A stretch of 64,000 bases of DNA from Buddleja alternifolia (GCA_019426215.1 CM033401.1:12405134-12469133), one strand, 5' to 3'; positions 33,806 to 45,514 are shown, counted from the stretch's first letter. Numbers and translations: made by a program. Notes: generated from the letters alone by a model not told the origin.

Positions 33806-35443
33806 GAAAAAATTAAAAAAATATTATATTTTTTAAAAATAATTCGAAAAATACCACAAATGGAAACCGGGTTCAAAAACTACCACAAAGTGCCTTGGTC
33901 GAAGGCATTTTCACATTTGGTCAGAGCTAAAAGTGCCTTGGACGAAGGCACTTTCAGCTCCTTTTTCTCTTTCCTTTTTCTCTTTCCCTTTTTCTCTCTT
34001 TCTCTTTCCTTTTCTACTTACCCGTTTCTTTTTTAGGCTGTCAGCTTTTCTCTTTCCCTTTCGCACATTGCCCTTTGTGAATTTATTTGGATACCCTAAA
34101 TTCTGAGCTAGCCCACGACCCGAAAAAATGACTTGTTGGCAGAAACGTGAGCACTCGCATTCAAAATGAGATAGAATTGTAGATTGTTGATCACTTTTTA
34201 AATATTTTATTGTTTAATTAGTATTGAATCTATATGGTAATATTTTTCATTTTAATAAAAAAATATTTCCTTATTTTGGACTTGTTTTTATTGCCTTTAA
34301 GGGATAATAAAACTAAATATTATTGAACCATAATAAAACTAATACTAATAAAATACAAAAATGTAACAAAAAATAGTTACAAAGGTTTCTATTGTTGCCT
34401 TCGACGTTGCAACTCTGTAAGACAAACTGTGGGATTCACCACCCGTTTGGATCGTCTCTGTTGATCATTTCTCGGTGGCGGCTGGTCTTCTTGAGTTACG
34501 TACTCTTGTTCAGGAGATGCACGACTGTTGTTCATATCCCAATCTAAGTGAATAGGAGAAATATTTCTCTGGTTCTGTGGTGAAGTTAACTCTGTTGGGC
34601 TAAAAAGCATCTCTATAGGTATTAATGTGTTCGACGAGTCTGACCTCCTATAGGAAGTGCCTTCTCCTCCATAATTGAAACCTTGTGACCTCTCATATGA
34701 AGTGTCTTCTCCACCATAATAGAAACCTTGTGCCTGGGGATCGAGTGTAGGATGAAAAAATTGTGATTGTGACTCGAATGTGGGTCGATATACCGGAAAT
34801 GGGGGATCGACACGGTGCGGTTGAGTGTGAGTACGGTGTACTGCATCGTTAGTCCCAGAGCATGAGACCAAACCAGCAATGTGAGAAAGACTTGATCTCA
34901 CTGTCCCTAATATTTTGTCAGCACCAATGTGAGTCTGAGGGACTTGTCGGAGGAGGTGTTGCGCATTCTGAACTTCATTATGCTGAAAAAATAAAAAATA
35001 AAGTATAAGATAAAAGAAATAGGAGATGTAGCAAAATATCATGCATCAAATCAAATACTAACCACATTATGCAGAAGAGGATCAGTCCCTGTTTGGTATT
35101 CATTTCTCGACCAATTCAAGGTCTGTGATATAAAACGACGCGTGATGGACTGATACCATTCCTCGTATTCTGGTGTCGTGCCCAAACCCAAATCTCCATT
35201 TATAGTGCGGTTTTCACGGGTCAGTCGAAAAGGAAAGAGAAAGAGAGAAAAAGGGAAAGAGAAAGAGAGAAAAGGGAAAGAGAAAAAGAAACTGAATGTG
35301 CCTTGGTCCAAGGCACTTTCAGCTCTGACCAAATGTGAAGGTGCCTTCGGCCAAGGCACTTTATGGTAGTTTTTGAACCCGGTTTTCATTTGTGGTATTT
35401 CTCGAATTATTTTTAAAAAATATAATTTTTTTTTAATTTTTTC
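33806..35443 (-). mobile_element. Mutator-like element carrying a plant-mobile-domain-like gene tail
   Basis: Inverted ends of about 230 bp. The left starts gaaaaaattaaaaaaa and the right ends ttttaattttttc. Both contain accacaaatg, aaccgggttcaaaaac (inverted on the right), two gtgccttgg…cgaaggca palindromes and a ct/ga-rich tract. ctatcgttta is repeated at 33796-33805 and 35444-35453 (10-bp TSD). Segment A has the empty site (gactatcgcttaactac near 14750), which confirms the insertion and its limits. It encodes no transposase, so it is non-autonomous. Confidence 0.88.
34389..35389 (-). pseudogene. C-terminal part of a plant-mobile-domain-like protein in the 1.6 kb element
   Basis: Two minus-strand exons joined by an 80-bp intron (34983-35062; GTGG|TTAGT donor region, TTTTTTCAG acceptor). 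Exon 1 (to 35063) contains TPEYEEWYQSITRRFIS, which resembles the end of plant mobile domains. Exon 2 (34982-34389) is a hydrophilic Pro/Gln/Ser-rich tail with a duplicated GF-YGGE-TSY motif and a basic end (RRSKRVVNPTVC…RRRQQ). This matches the low-complexity tails of PMD proteins. The N-terminal codons of exon 1's frame are just TIR sequence, so the real domain is truncated. PMD assignment is from motif memory and moderate. Confidence 0.5.
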
Positions 35444-36400
35444 CTATCGTTTAACTACATATAAATTTTTGCCTAAAATAAATTTCGAGAGATTCCAGCT
35501 CCTTCAAGCTAGATGTTGTATTACGATCGTAACATGTATTCACTTTATTAGGAAGATAATAATGTGTAATGATTATAAACGATATGACATGTCTTATTTT
35601 AGATGAGCTATTTTACCAAACCATCCTCAAAAGCTTTATTCATTTGTGGTGAAATTTTCTTTTTTTCTTTCTTTCTTTTGAGAAAATCAGGTGAGACATG
35701 TCATTCAATTGGAAGTTTCCATATTCTTGCTAAGGTTGACGTCCCATAATTAAGAGGTTGTGGATTCAACTTTCACTAGTGTACGTGGATTGTTTTCTCT
35801 ACTTATATGGTAGCTTGTAATATTTTATTATAGAATTTGTTGATGATGCTTACTTATAATATATATTCCCTTAGAATTGATGTAATACAATGATGTAATC
35901 GCGCCTGAATATGGACAATATGAACTGTTAATGATACTTTTTACAATAAAAGTCAAGAAAATTGATTTTATTTCGTAGTAACACACTAACAATCTATTAC
36001 ATCTTTAAATTCGTTTTTCTTGTTTTAAATCTTTCAAAGTTTTTTAGGGATTAGAATAAGTTCTTTTTTTTTTTTTTTGGAAAAATAAATTGCATTAAAA
36101 CTAAAAGGCTTACAAAAAAAAGTGCACAAGGAATTGTCTTGTCACAAACAACTAAATCACACATGATTAGATAGTAAGATACCCAACAAGAAAAGATGAG
36201 GACCCTATTAGACTATGATTTAGCTAAAGGAGACTTGAGTGAGTCCTAACCACCAGTGCCCTTTTATTAGGTGCAATAACACCTTTTTAGCGAGTTTTAA
36301 ATCAATGACTCTTAAACTAGTCGGTTCAAGGCATTAGGTGTAGAACACCACTACAGACTTGGTTACTCAAGTATCAAGGCCACAAAATGCTTCTTGTAAT

Positions 36401-36644
36401 TAAAATTTCTCCTCTTATAGTCCTAATAGATAAATAATAAACCTATCATTTAAACCTCATGCCAATTAGACCTCATCGACGGGCCAAACCAATACAATCA
36501 AAAAGAAAGAAATGTTAGTAATTAAGATTTCTCCTCTTATAGTCCTAATAGATAAATAATAAACCTATCATTTAAACCTCTTGCCAATTAGACCTCATCG
36601 ACGGGCCAAACCAATACAATCAAAAAGAAAGAAAACAAACAATG
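36401..36644. repeat. 122-bp tandem duplication in A'
   Basis: Two head-to-tail copies of the block running from atttctcctcttatagtc through gacgggccaaaccaatac to aaagaaagaaa (offset 122 bp), with one or two mismatches. Segment A has only the beginning once. Confidence 0.88.
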
Positions 36645-36802
36645 CTATCGTTTAAGTTAAGTTGAATCGACAAATTTCTCAGATAATATCTACTACTTAC
36701 ACCCACACAACCAAACGTATGCGAATGCAAAAACCAAAATTTAAAAGAGAATTTTGTGAGTTGCTTCTGGAACTTGGAGTCCCAAGATAATCTACAACCG
36801 AG

Positions 36803-38062
36803 AAATTCGTTTTTCCCTCCTCTACTATAAACACCCCATCAACACCCCTCTATACACGCAAAACCTTCAAACACCCCCCTCTACTATATTATAATACATC
36901 AAACACCCCTATGGACATATTAATGGACATATATACCTTTGATTTATGTAAAATCATATATTCACTTCCCACCCATCTGTTATAATTTATAGCACTTTGC
37001 CCTCTTACAATTACATTTCAGTAAATCTGACTCCAAAATTGATTTAATGCTAAATTCACTAATCTTCAATTAATGAAATAAACATTAAAATATGATTGTA
37101 GTACTATGAATAAAATAAAATAAACTTAAAAAATCTCACATAAATGTCTATGATCACTATTAATATATTATTATTTTTTATATATGCTAATACTTAACTT
37201 TATAACTATTGTTAATCCATGTTATTCATTGTTAGTTTTTAATAAAGCTAATCATTTTTTATTTTATTTTTGAAGATAATCATTTATTTTTTATGTATTA
37301 TATTACTTATTAAGATAAAGTGATAAACATATTCATATCATCCTTAAATTATATAACATTTTTTTGATTAGTTAAATTATATAACATGTACACACTTATT
37401 TATGAGCACAACTTCTTTTACGTTAATTAGTGATAAATGCTTCTCTTTTTTACTCTTATTTAATTGGTATAATTAATACTACTATGTGAATAAGACTTGC
37501 AAACATAATTCAAGATATATTAAATGAAATAGTACAAATATTTAGTTATTTACTTTTTACGAAAATGCATCCAAAATTAGAAAGCACAAAATAACAAGAA
37601 TATTTTCTAATATCTATTGATGCAACTAAGTTATTGAAGGAAAAAAATAGAGTAAATTTATTAAATTCTTTGTAAAGGAAAACATATAATAAATTAGTTA
37701 TATAAATTTACTTGAAATAATTTAAAAGTTATTTTTTATTCCTTCTATATTATAGCAACTACATCTTTTTATTTATTTTATTTATAATTAATCCAAGAGT
37801 TGTGTATTTAATTAAATTATTCTTAAATAAAATTTGGGATCAAATTAGTTAAAATTTAATAATAGAGAGGGCAAAGTTCTAGATAAATTGTACTAGATGG
37901 GTTCTAAGTGATTATATCATGTTAAATCAAAGGAATTTTTGTCTATCAATGTGTCTATGGGGGTGTTTTATATATTTTAATATAGTAGAGGGAGGTATTT
38001 GAAGGTTTTAAGGATAAAAGCGGTATTTGATGTCGATAGTAGAGAGGGCAAAATGAATTTTG
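36803..38062. mobile_element. Long-TIR element, 1.26 kb, non-autonomous
   Basis: Inverted repeats of about 150 bp: left 36803-36960 (ccctcctctactataa, aaaaccttcaaacaccc, ctctactatattataata) and right 37905-38062 in reverse (ctctctactatc, aaaaccttcaaatacc). The interior is AT-rich and non-coding. I could not find a TSD. Probably a Mutator-type non-autonomous element. Segment A retains part of its interior. Confidence 0.7.
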
Positions 38063-38135
38063 CTTTAATATACATTACCAATCAGAAGTGTACCCCTCAT
38101 TAGACATAATGTTGACCCCTAGGACAAAGCCAACC

Positions 38136-38159
38136 TTATATATATATATATATATATAG
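38136..38159. repeat. (TA)n microsatellite
   Basis: About twelve ta units. Confidence 0.9.
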
Positions 38160-38257
38160 TAGTTAACCAATCAGAAGACAAGGCAGGTGCAACAACCTAG
38201 CAATTAATCTCAAAACAAGTGGCCAAATTGCTTTGCCTTATGGTCCAGCACGATATA

Positions 38258-38633
38258 GGGAAAATTGCATAAGACCACTTGTGATATGTGAAACCTGCGC
38301 CAAACCCTCTGTGTCAATTTTTTTGCGAATCATTCCCTTGTGTTATTCTTTATTCCGCATATTTCCCCTTTTTTTGATTTTTTTTGGTATTTTTTTCCAT
38401 CATAAATGTCAATCCAAATGTATTTTTGCCCTAAACATGTTTACAATAGTTAAAATAATTTAATTTGGGTTGAATCTAGAACATTTATGATGGAAAAAAA
38501 CACCAAAAAAAATCAAAAAAGGAAAAATATGCAGAATAAAAAATAACACAAGGGGGTGATTCGCAAAAAAATTAACACAGGGGAGTTTGGCGCAAGTTTC
38601 GCATATCACAGGGGGGTCTTATGCAATTTTCCC
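38258..38633. mobile_element. Fold-back MITE, 376 bp, perfect 9-bp TSD
   Basis: The whole element is a near-perfect inverted repeat: gggaaaattgcataagacc at the left pairs with ggtcttatgcaattttccc at the right, with arms of about 170 bp and a short spacer. cacgatata flanks it at 38249-38257 and 38634-38642. The 9-bp TSD suggests Mutator mobilisation. It lies about 1 kb beyond the 3' end of the tetraspanin gene. The 76-codon ORF inside is not a gene. Confidence 0.92.
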
Positions 38634-38642
38634 CACGATATA

Positions 38643-39675
38643 TGACAGACTTGACCACTTCCTACCTACAATTGTAATTTCTAATCAACCACTTAATAGA
38701 AATCCTAAAAATGCTCTTTCTTGAACTTCTCTGCTAACTCTAGCCAAAATAATCTTTGCCTACATTGATTTCCTTCCAATACTCGGCGTTGATGCGACAG
38801 AGCAGTGAGATAATCAACACCAAATGATATGTAGTAAATATCATAGTACAGTGAGACCCACACCATGTAGTAATATCTAATTTAGTTCGAATTTCATTAG
38901 TGACCCGAACTATCTCAGTAGTCCAATTAGGCTGGACCTAAAACCCAACTATCTCAGTAGTCCAATTGGGCTGGACCTAAAACCCAAATAACACTGATTA
39001 TACACTGTGCCCATATTATATAATCAAAGTCTTAACATTTTAACCAAAAAAAAAAACAAAAAAAGTCTAACATAGTTCAATTACTTAAGTTGTAGATCGC
39101 TATCATTTAGGTCGAATTAGACCCCAAACAACATTATGGGGTCGTACAGAGTATACAAGGCTTGACAGAGGTAATTTGAGTGATAAATGTTAGGATCACT
39201 TGTTTCATTCTATCCGGAGGTATTTGTAATGATACCTTTCATTACAAGACATCTGAACATATAAGAATGTGCAACATGTATACCACAATCAACAGTGGTT
39301 TTGTCTCGGGTCGTAGGGTCAGGTTATGGTTCGACCTGACCTTACGCGATACATACAAAAGGCATGGATCCTGTAACAGTTTAATGATTTCGGTAGAGAT
39401 TCAAAGCAGTGAAATCGCCCTCAATGCACAAAGCAATATATTTCTAATATAAAAATCATCAGTAAAAGCTCTCTACAAAGAAGATGAACTACAACAATAC
39501 TCCAAGAAGATAATATCATACATCGATGCAATAGAAATCTAGTAACACAATACGGTCCGAACGGAAAAATGTGCACTGTACATCTGAGACAGTAGTAGGA
39601 ACAAAGCTATGACATATGTAAAGAGTATAGGAAATCAGTAGAAAAGTTCAAGCCCAATCACCAGTTTGAAACAAT
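38643..39675. other. 3' region of the tetraspanin gene; 39-bp tandem repeat
   Basis: It probably includes the tetraspanin 3' UTR (adjacent to 39676 on the minus strand). A 39-bp unit starting aactatctcagtagtcc is repeated twice at 38908-38985. No other gene seen. Confidence 0.55.
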
Positions 39676-41308
39676 TCAAGGATATCGTTTCCAAGAATTA
39701 TCCTCCCTGTTGTTTCTGAAAGCGCAGCATCCAATGGAGTAGACAATGATGAGGAAAACAAGGAATATAATGTTGATAACAGCCACCCTCCTCCAATCAC
39801 TCTTTATGTTATCTAGAAGCCCTGCCCTGCATGAATTGCAGTTGTAGCACAAGCCGCTCGGCTCGTTGCTCCATGTACTGCAATCTGGGTTGGACATGGA
39901 TGATGATGGGGTGCGAGTCCAGTTTGTAGGCGTAACATACTGGAAGTTGCAGTCGTGTGATGGTTTACAGCAACCCGACTGTTAAAAAGAACAAGATTAC
40001 ATTTCAGTTAGTACCATCGAATTCTACGTTGGGGAAGAAAATAAAGCAACAAGGGATGAGCGATATATGACTTCAGATTGCGTTTCGAATGATGAATTTG
40101 GAGTTAAGAATTTCAAATGGCTCCAACAGTTATAAGACCTTAAATTCATCGTGGCAATTGAAAAAAAAACTTAATGATTAATGAACGATTTGAAATCCAT
40201 AGTAAGTTGAAGAAAATTCAAACAAGTGCAAAGGATTCGTTATTATGGATTTGAAATCCTTATATCACAAATTGTTTAATCCAAATGCAATCATGCTAAA
40301 CTTCTGCCCGACAAACTATTAGGGAAGAAACTATTAATTACTTTCCAAAAAAAGGAAAAAGGAATAGACAAACTAAACTAAAGGCACTCAACTTTCCAAG
40401 ACCACTAACCCAAAAAAGCATAATTTTAAAAGGAAATAATTCAGAAAAAGTAGACTTTTCAATTTTTTAATAATTAATAACCATTAAAAAGATATGAATT
40501 ATGATTAGCCAAAAGTCTAATATCATTACAAGATATTTGTTTCTCAAAATCCAAATAAAAATAAAATAAAGTTCACTGAATCTGAAATTCTGAAAGGAAA
40601 TATTTCACATAAATGTTTCATGAATCCACACAAGAGCCTGGATAATTAACAATTTCGGAGTCAAATTCAACTAAACATCAAAATCGACTAACTCAGATCT
40701 AAAATCATCGCAGTTTCATCATCAACAAAACAAAAATCTAAACCTTACATCCGAATAAACAAACACAAAACAATATACATATATATATATATACACACAC
40801 ATATATATACCTGAAGAGCAGAGAGATGTTCTCTGTAAAAATCCTGAACAGGAGTGGATCTATCCTCAAGAAGCCTCTGGCAAATCCTACTATCCGCCAA
40901 ACAACTGCTAATCCTTCCCCAGTGATTGTTCACCCTCCTCTGCAACCAAGTCGAGTAATCGCCAAGCCTGTACTCCTTATACCCTCTCTCCGAGATCGCC
41001 TCACCGGCGCCTCTATTCGTCACCACAAACGCGAAAATCGTGAAGGAAAACAACACAACAATCAACAGGAACATCACCAACAGATACACCCAAAGTAGCC
41101 ACGAAACTCTGCAGCAGGAGCCGATCAAGCCTGCTATGGACACCGCCAACACGAACACCCCCAACGCGATCACAGGCCGATCGAGAAACCGCTCGCACTC
41201 GGTGTTGGCTTGCCGCGAAAGCCATATGCCGCCGCCGATGATGGGGATGGATAGCAGGAGCGTGATTATGTTGAGAATTCCGACTAGATTGTTGCTACAA
41301 CGCACCAT
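39676..41308 (-). CDS. TET8: Tetraspanin (TETRASPANIN8-like), two exons
   Basis: Integral membrane tetraspanin, about 266 residues. Exon 1 41308-40811 (ATG at 41308; 166 codons), intron 40810-39979 (GT-AG, phase 0), exon 2 39978-39676 (stop TGA). TM1 ~residues 8-28 ([20 protein letters not shown]), TM2 ~47-67 ([18 protein letters not shown], followed by SCC), TM3 ~72-95 ([17 protein letters not shown]). The large extracellular loop carries the plant GCCKP motif and further Cys pairs ([16 protein letters not shown]), then TM4 ([22 protein letters not shown]). In plants TET8-type proteins sit in the plasma membrane and mark exosome-like vesicles. The gene is intact and looks functional. Assignment to the TET7/8/9 group is by sequence feel; the exact paralogue is not certain. 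Confidence 0.93.
40773..40810. repeat. TA/CA microsatellite abutting the tetraspanin splice donor
   Basis: Alternating at and ac/gt units in the intron end exactly at the donor. The intron begins, on the minus strand, GTATATATATGTGTG directly after CTTCAG. Confidence 0.85.
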
Positions 41309-41422
41309 TTTTGCGAAGGATTCGTGAGATCTATGGAGAATTTGTAGAGGATGTGTATGTATGTATAGGTGTATGTATATGTGTATGGAGTGAATATGCA
41401 GTTTGTTGGATATGAATTTGGG

Positions 41423-41429
41423 TTTTATA
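41423..41429 (-). promoter_or_regulatory. Candidate TATA box of the tetraspanin gene
   Basis: TATAAAA on the minus strand, about 115 nt upstream of the ATG, a plausible TATA position with a short 5' UTR. The leader contains gtatgtat-type repeats. Confidence 0.55.
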
Positions 41430-41940
41430 ATGGGAAGGTTAGAGGCTTGAGAGAGGAAACTGACATGAGATGAAACGACGCGTGTGTGAGTGTGACTGCT
41501 ACGTGTACAATTTGGAGAGTAGAGTTGAATAGTCTATCTACTGTACTCGCTTTCTGATTGGTTACGTAGAAGTTCAAATTTGTTTTGACAGGTGGAGAAC
41601 CTGGGTGGGTCCCCCCGTGGGTGGTATAACGGTCGACTATTCATCAAACGCGGTGCTGTCACGGTTTCCGGTGACGGTTTGTCATTCTGGAGAATTAAAT
41701 TTTCTATTTTATTATTTACCATAATATATATATTATTTTTACTTTTGGGTTACATACAACCATAATATATTTTCTATTTTATCACCCTCAAAGAAAAAGA
41801 GTATTTGCAAGCTCTTAAAATACGTGTTTATGTGCTGATTTAAATTTAATTTTTGAGAGTGTTTGTAAATTGGAATCATGATTCTAATTCTTTTAATTTA
41901 AGTGACATTAATCTATAATCTATAAGTTGGTAATGTAGTG
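41430..41940. other. Upstream region of the tetraspanin gene
   Basis: Promoter-side DNA. The GC-richer patch at 41600-41690 (cgtgggtgg, ggtttccggtgacgg) stands out from the AT-rich surroundings. No gene seen. Confidence 0.4.
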
Positions 41941-42548
41941 CTTAAAACTGATTATGGTATTTTCGTAATTTAAAATGAATTTACTTAGAACATATTTATC
42001 ACTTATTCCGCATGCAATCCTGTGCAGTTTTTTTCTACATTTTGCATATGTTTAAATTATTTTCCACTTTTGATTATTTTTCATTTATGATCTTTTTTTA
42101 TTATTATCAGTGGTGTTTGTAAACATTCCTTTAATATTGGTATTTATGAATCTTAAAATATATCAGAGTCATCCAAATTAATGGAAAACATTGGGAATAT
42201 ACATTAATGTTTTTCGTTGATTATGCTTAGAATTGATTATGGTATACTCGTAATTAAAATGAATCTATTTAGTACATATTTATCACTTTTTTCGCAGAAA
42301 ATCTCCTGTGCAGCTTTTTTTTTTCTATTTTTTGCTTATGTTTACAAATACTACGTACATTACATATTTTTAATTATTTCCCACTTCCTTTTTCATTTAT
42401 AATCACTTTTTTATTATTAATTGTGCTTGTAATAACTCTTTTAATATTGTTATTTCTAATTTTTAAATATATCAAAGTCATCCAAATTAATGGAAAACTT
42501 TATTGAAATAGATAGATAACATTGGGAATATACAAATGTTTTTCGTTG
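41941..42548. repeat. Tandem duplication, two ~300-bp units
   Basis: 41941-42222 and 42224-42548 share cttaga-ttgattatgg, acatatttatcact, cctgtgcag, cagagtcatccaaattaatgg and gtttttcgttg in the same order, with indels. Non-coding. Confidence 0.82.
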
Positions 42549-45253
42549 CTCTTCATGGAGGACTTACTTTAGAATTAAATAGAGAGTGAAAGGACATGAG
42601 AAATGAGAATGATGGACAAATAGAATTAAATAGGTTAAGAAGTACAAAGTTTAGAACATGATAAATTATTGTTAGGATTAAGTTTTACTAATTTCTACAA
42701 TAGTCTGCAATAGTAAGTAATTAATTAGTATTAATTGTATTTACTGAAAAAAAATTGAGAGAATGTTCCCTGTTTCTCATGAAAATGAAAAATAAAGAAT
42801 TTTTGCAATATTATTCGTCACATGGCATCATATGACTAAATACTTAAGTATTAATATACATAATTAAATTGGAGATTTTCAAACTACAATTGGAGATTTC
42901 GAACTACAATATTTTTTCACCCATTGCAAAATTGGGATTTCGATGATGTATTTGGTGAGACCATAGAGCTTGAGGAAAGGCATTTACTTGAAATGTTGCA
43001 ACTTGGCAAGAAGTAGTTTTTCGTGGTGTGTAGTTCCTTGGTTTTGACTTTTGAGTCTTTTGACGTAATACGGAGAAAGAAAAATATTATATACTATCGA
43101 TAATTTTTCATCGTTTTCACGTTTTGTCTTTGATCTTTGATATGATAAGGTATTTATTTTTTATGATTAATATAAATTATGAAAATCAAATCAAATACAT
43201 TTATTGCATTCATTTCTTACTAAAGTTAAAAGAAATGACAAATGCTGAAAAATAATGATGATATATAGCATCAAGTTAATCTTGAAAATTTATTTTCATC
43301 ACTCCATATGTGCAAAACCATAACTTGTTCTCATCTTCCTTCTGCATTGTGCTGCCATGCTTTTTGTCAGCAACATCCTTTTGACTTCGAGTGAATATAA
43401 CTATTTCGACCAATTTGATTGGATAATAGAGACCGATAAAAAAGAGGAGAAAATGAATGATTTCTAAGAAATTCAAATGTAACAACGGTAACAATTGAAT
43501 ACCTTTTTTGGATAATGGGTTCGAAGGCACTCATCTCCAATAAGCTCACAGGTTTGGGATTTATCATAATCGTTTGGCAGTCGAAATTTTATTATTACAC
43601 TAAACAAATGCGCATTCTTCTTGTTATAACCGGTGAGAAAATAATAATTAAAACTATAGATAACAATGGCAAATTGTGCAAACTACTCATGTGATACGAA
43701 GGTGATATTGAGATCAAATTACAAATAAAGACTGCAAAATTAATTGAATATTGAAAGATAGTTAGGTTTGTCAATGCCTAATGTGGTTCGAATTATGAAT
43801 AAAGGTTAAAATCAATAATTATGCCTAAATGCTCTGAAGAACATAATAGGAATAAGTGTGGGTAAGATTATAGCACAATAAACTAAGAAAAATTGAATAT
43901 CTAAAAAGATCTGAGCAAAGTATGTACAGTGAATCTGATCCAAAGTAAAAACTAGATTTATATACCTTAATATAATGAATTATGAGATTTTAATATAATA
44001 ATCCAGAATTTTATTTTAGTTTTGCTATTTTAAAAAGTCCATTTATTAAAAAATTGCATTATTGATGTGACATACAATTGCCTTTTTTATACTGAACGTC
44101 ATTATGTGAGATATTTTGCTCTTTAGTTTGATCCGCGTGAATTTGTCATTAAAAGGCGCATTGCTAGGTGGAGGGGAGTTGCCACTTTTAACCCTCTCAA
44201 ATCTCTCGTGACGGTAGTTATATACTCATCATTAGCCCTACATTAATTATTTTTTACTTATGAAAATCCCCTAATACTCTTACATTAGGAAATATGGCAT
44301 ATCAAGTACAAATTTCTTACTTAAATCCATGTCTTCGATTTTTTTGTTATAAAGCTTATGTCCACATGCCTTGTTTAAGTTTAATAATGTGATAGAAGTC
44401 TACCCTAACTCCAACCAAGCACATGCGAAGTGTACCCAAAAAAAGTGAAATTTAGAATATCCTTATATCCAGCTACAATTTTCATTATAAATTTATAACT
44501 CAAACTTAATTATCTCACAAAATAATTAACGTGCTTAATTTTTTATGCTCTTGGTTCTCTTTTGCTTTTGATTTCATGAGATTTTTTTTTTCCGTTAGAC
44601 GCACTTTTAATTCTGTTGCTCATTTGTTAGCTCGTGGTGCCACTTCTGTTTTTTAGGGTGTTTCCCCCTCCGGATATTTTGGGATGCTCTATTGACTGAT
44701 TTAGCTCCTTAATGCATCTGCATTGTTTGTTCTTAAACAAATAAAAATTAAATGATTAAAAAAAATGAAATTGAAAAAAACAGCAAAAAAGCGGTGACTT
44801 TGGTGTTTATGTGTGAAAGGCCAGTAAGATTTGAACGGCACAAACGGTTAGGGACACGGAACTTAGGTGGGCCCAGAAGTGTAAAACCGAATAATTCAAC
44901 TGCTTGTTTTATTGTTCTTTCTACTGCTTTTCTTTATCTTTTTTTTTTTTTCTTACTTTCTAATTTTATTTTTTTTGGTTGATAAGAATTGATTCTTTCT
45001 ATTCTTTTTTTCTTTCTTGATCAAATAATTGATTCTTTCTATTCATGAAAGTAAACATCGTTTGACTAATGAATTTCATGGACTATAATATTGCCACGTG
45101 GATTTATTTATTTATTCCTTGGTAAAGATATAGACCTTTGATTAGGTCACCCCGCGTACCGTAATGTTGTCTGGTGTGTGAATTATTCTTGAAAGATATC
45201 ATCACATGGTTGAGGACTTGAGGTACTTCCACGAAAGTTCTTCGTCTTAATCA

Positions 45254-45293
<40 letters not shown>

Positions 45294-45514
45294 GATGAGT
45301 TGATTTGTACACATTTGTTATGTTATTGCTAACATGTGTTTTTCGGGGAATTTCATGTGCTAATGCACGACTGATCGTACATGCAAGTATAATTTTATAT
45401 TTACTTGTTTTATATTACAAATTTTCTCTATTTTTGTGTCTTTCATTCTTTATAGAATTTTTGGTTTTCATAATTAATATACAAAAAAGTTCTTTTTTAA
45501 TTAGTATACAATAT
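42549..45514. other. AT-rich intergenic region, no gene supported
   Basis: Short ORFs (for example 43276-43530 minus and 44752-44982 plus) have no recognisable domain or support. The tract 44935-45060 has a repeated attgattctttctattc. The microsatellite at 45255-45293 is listed separately. Confidence 0.5.
45255..45293. repeat. (ATT)n microsatellite
   Basis: About 12-13 uninterrupted att units. Confidence 0.95.

Larger units (their letters stand above)
33411..37867. repeat. Segment A': second copy of 14421-16250
   Basis: Collinear with segment A (see that entry), but carrying a Mutator-like insertion (33806-35443), a 122-bp tandem duplication (36401-36644) and most of a long-TIR element (36803-38062). 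No host gene recognised. Confidence 0.75.

Noticed and set aside
40826..41327. Plus-strand ORFs opposite tetraspanin exon 1
   Set aside because: Antisense shadows of a GC-rich conserved exon.
43276..43567. Two overlapping minus-strand ORFs (84 and 66 codons)
   Set aside because: No domain, no splice context, and the two frames conflict; probably chance.
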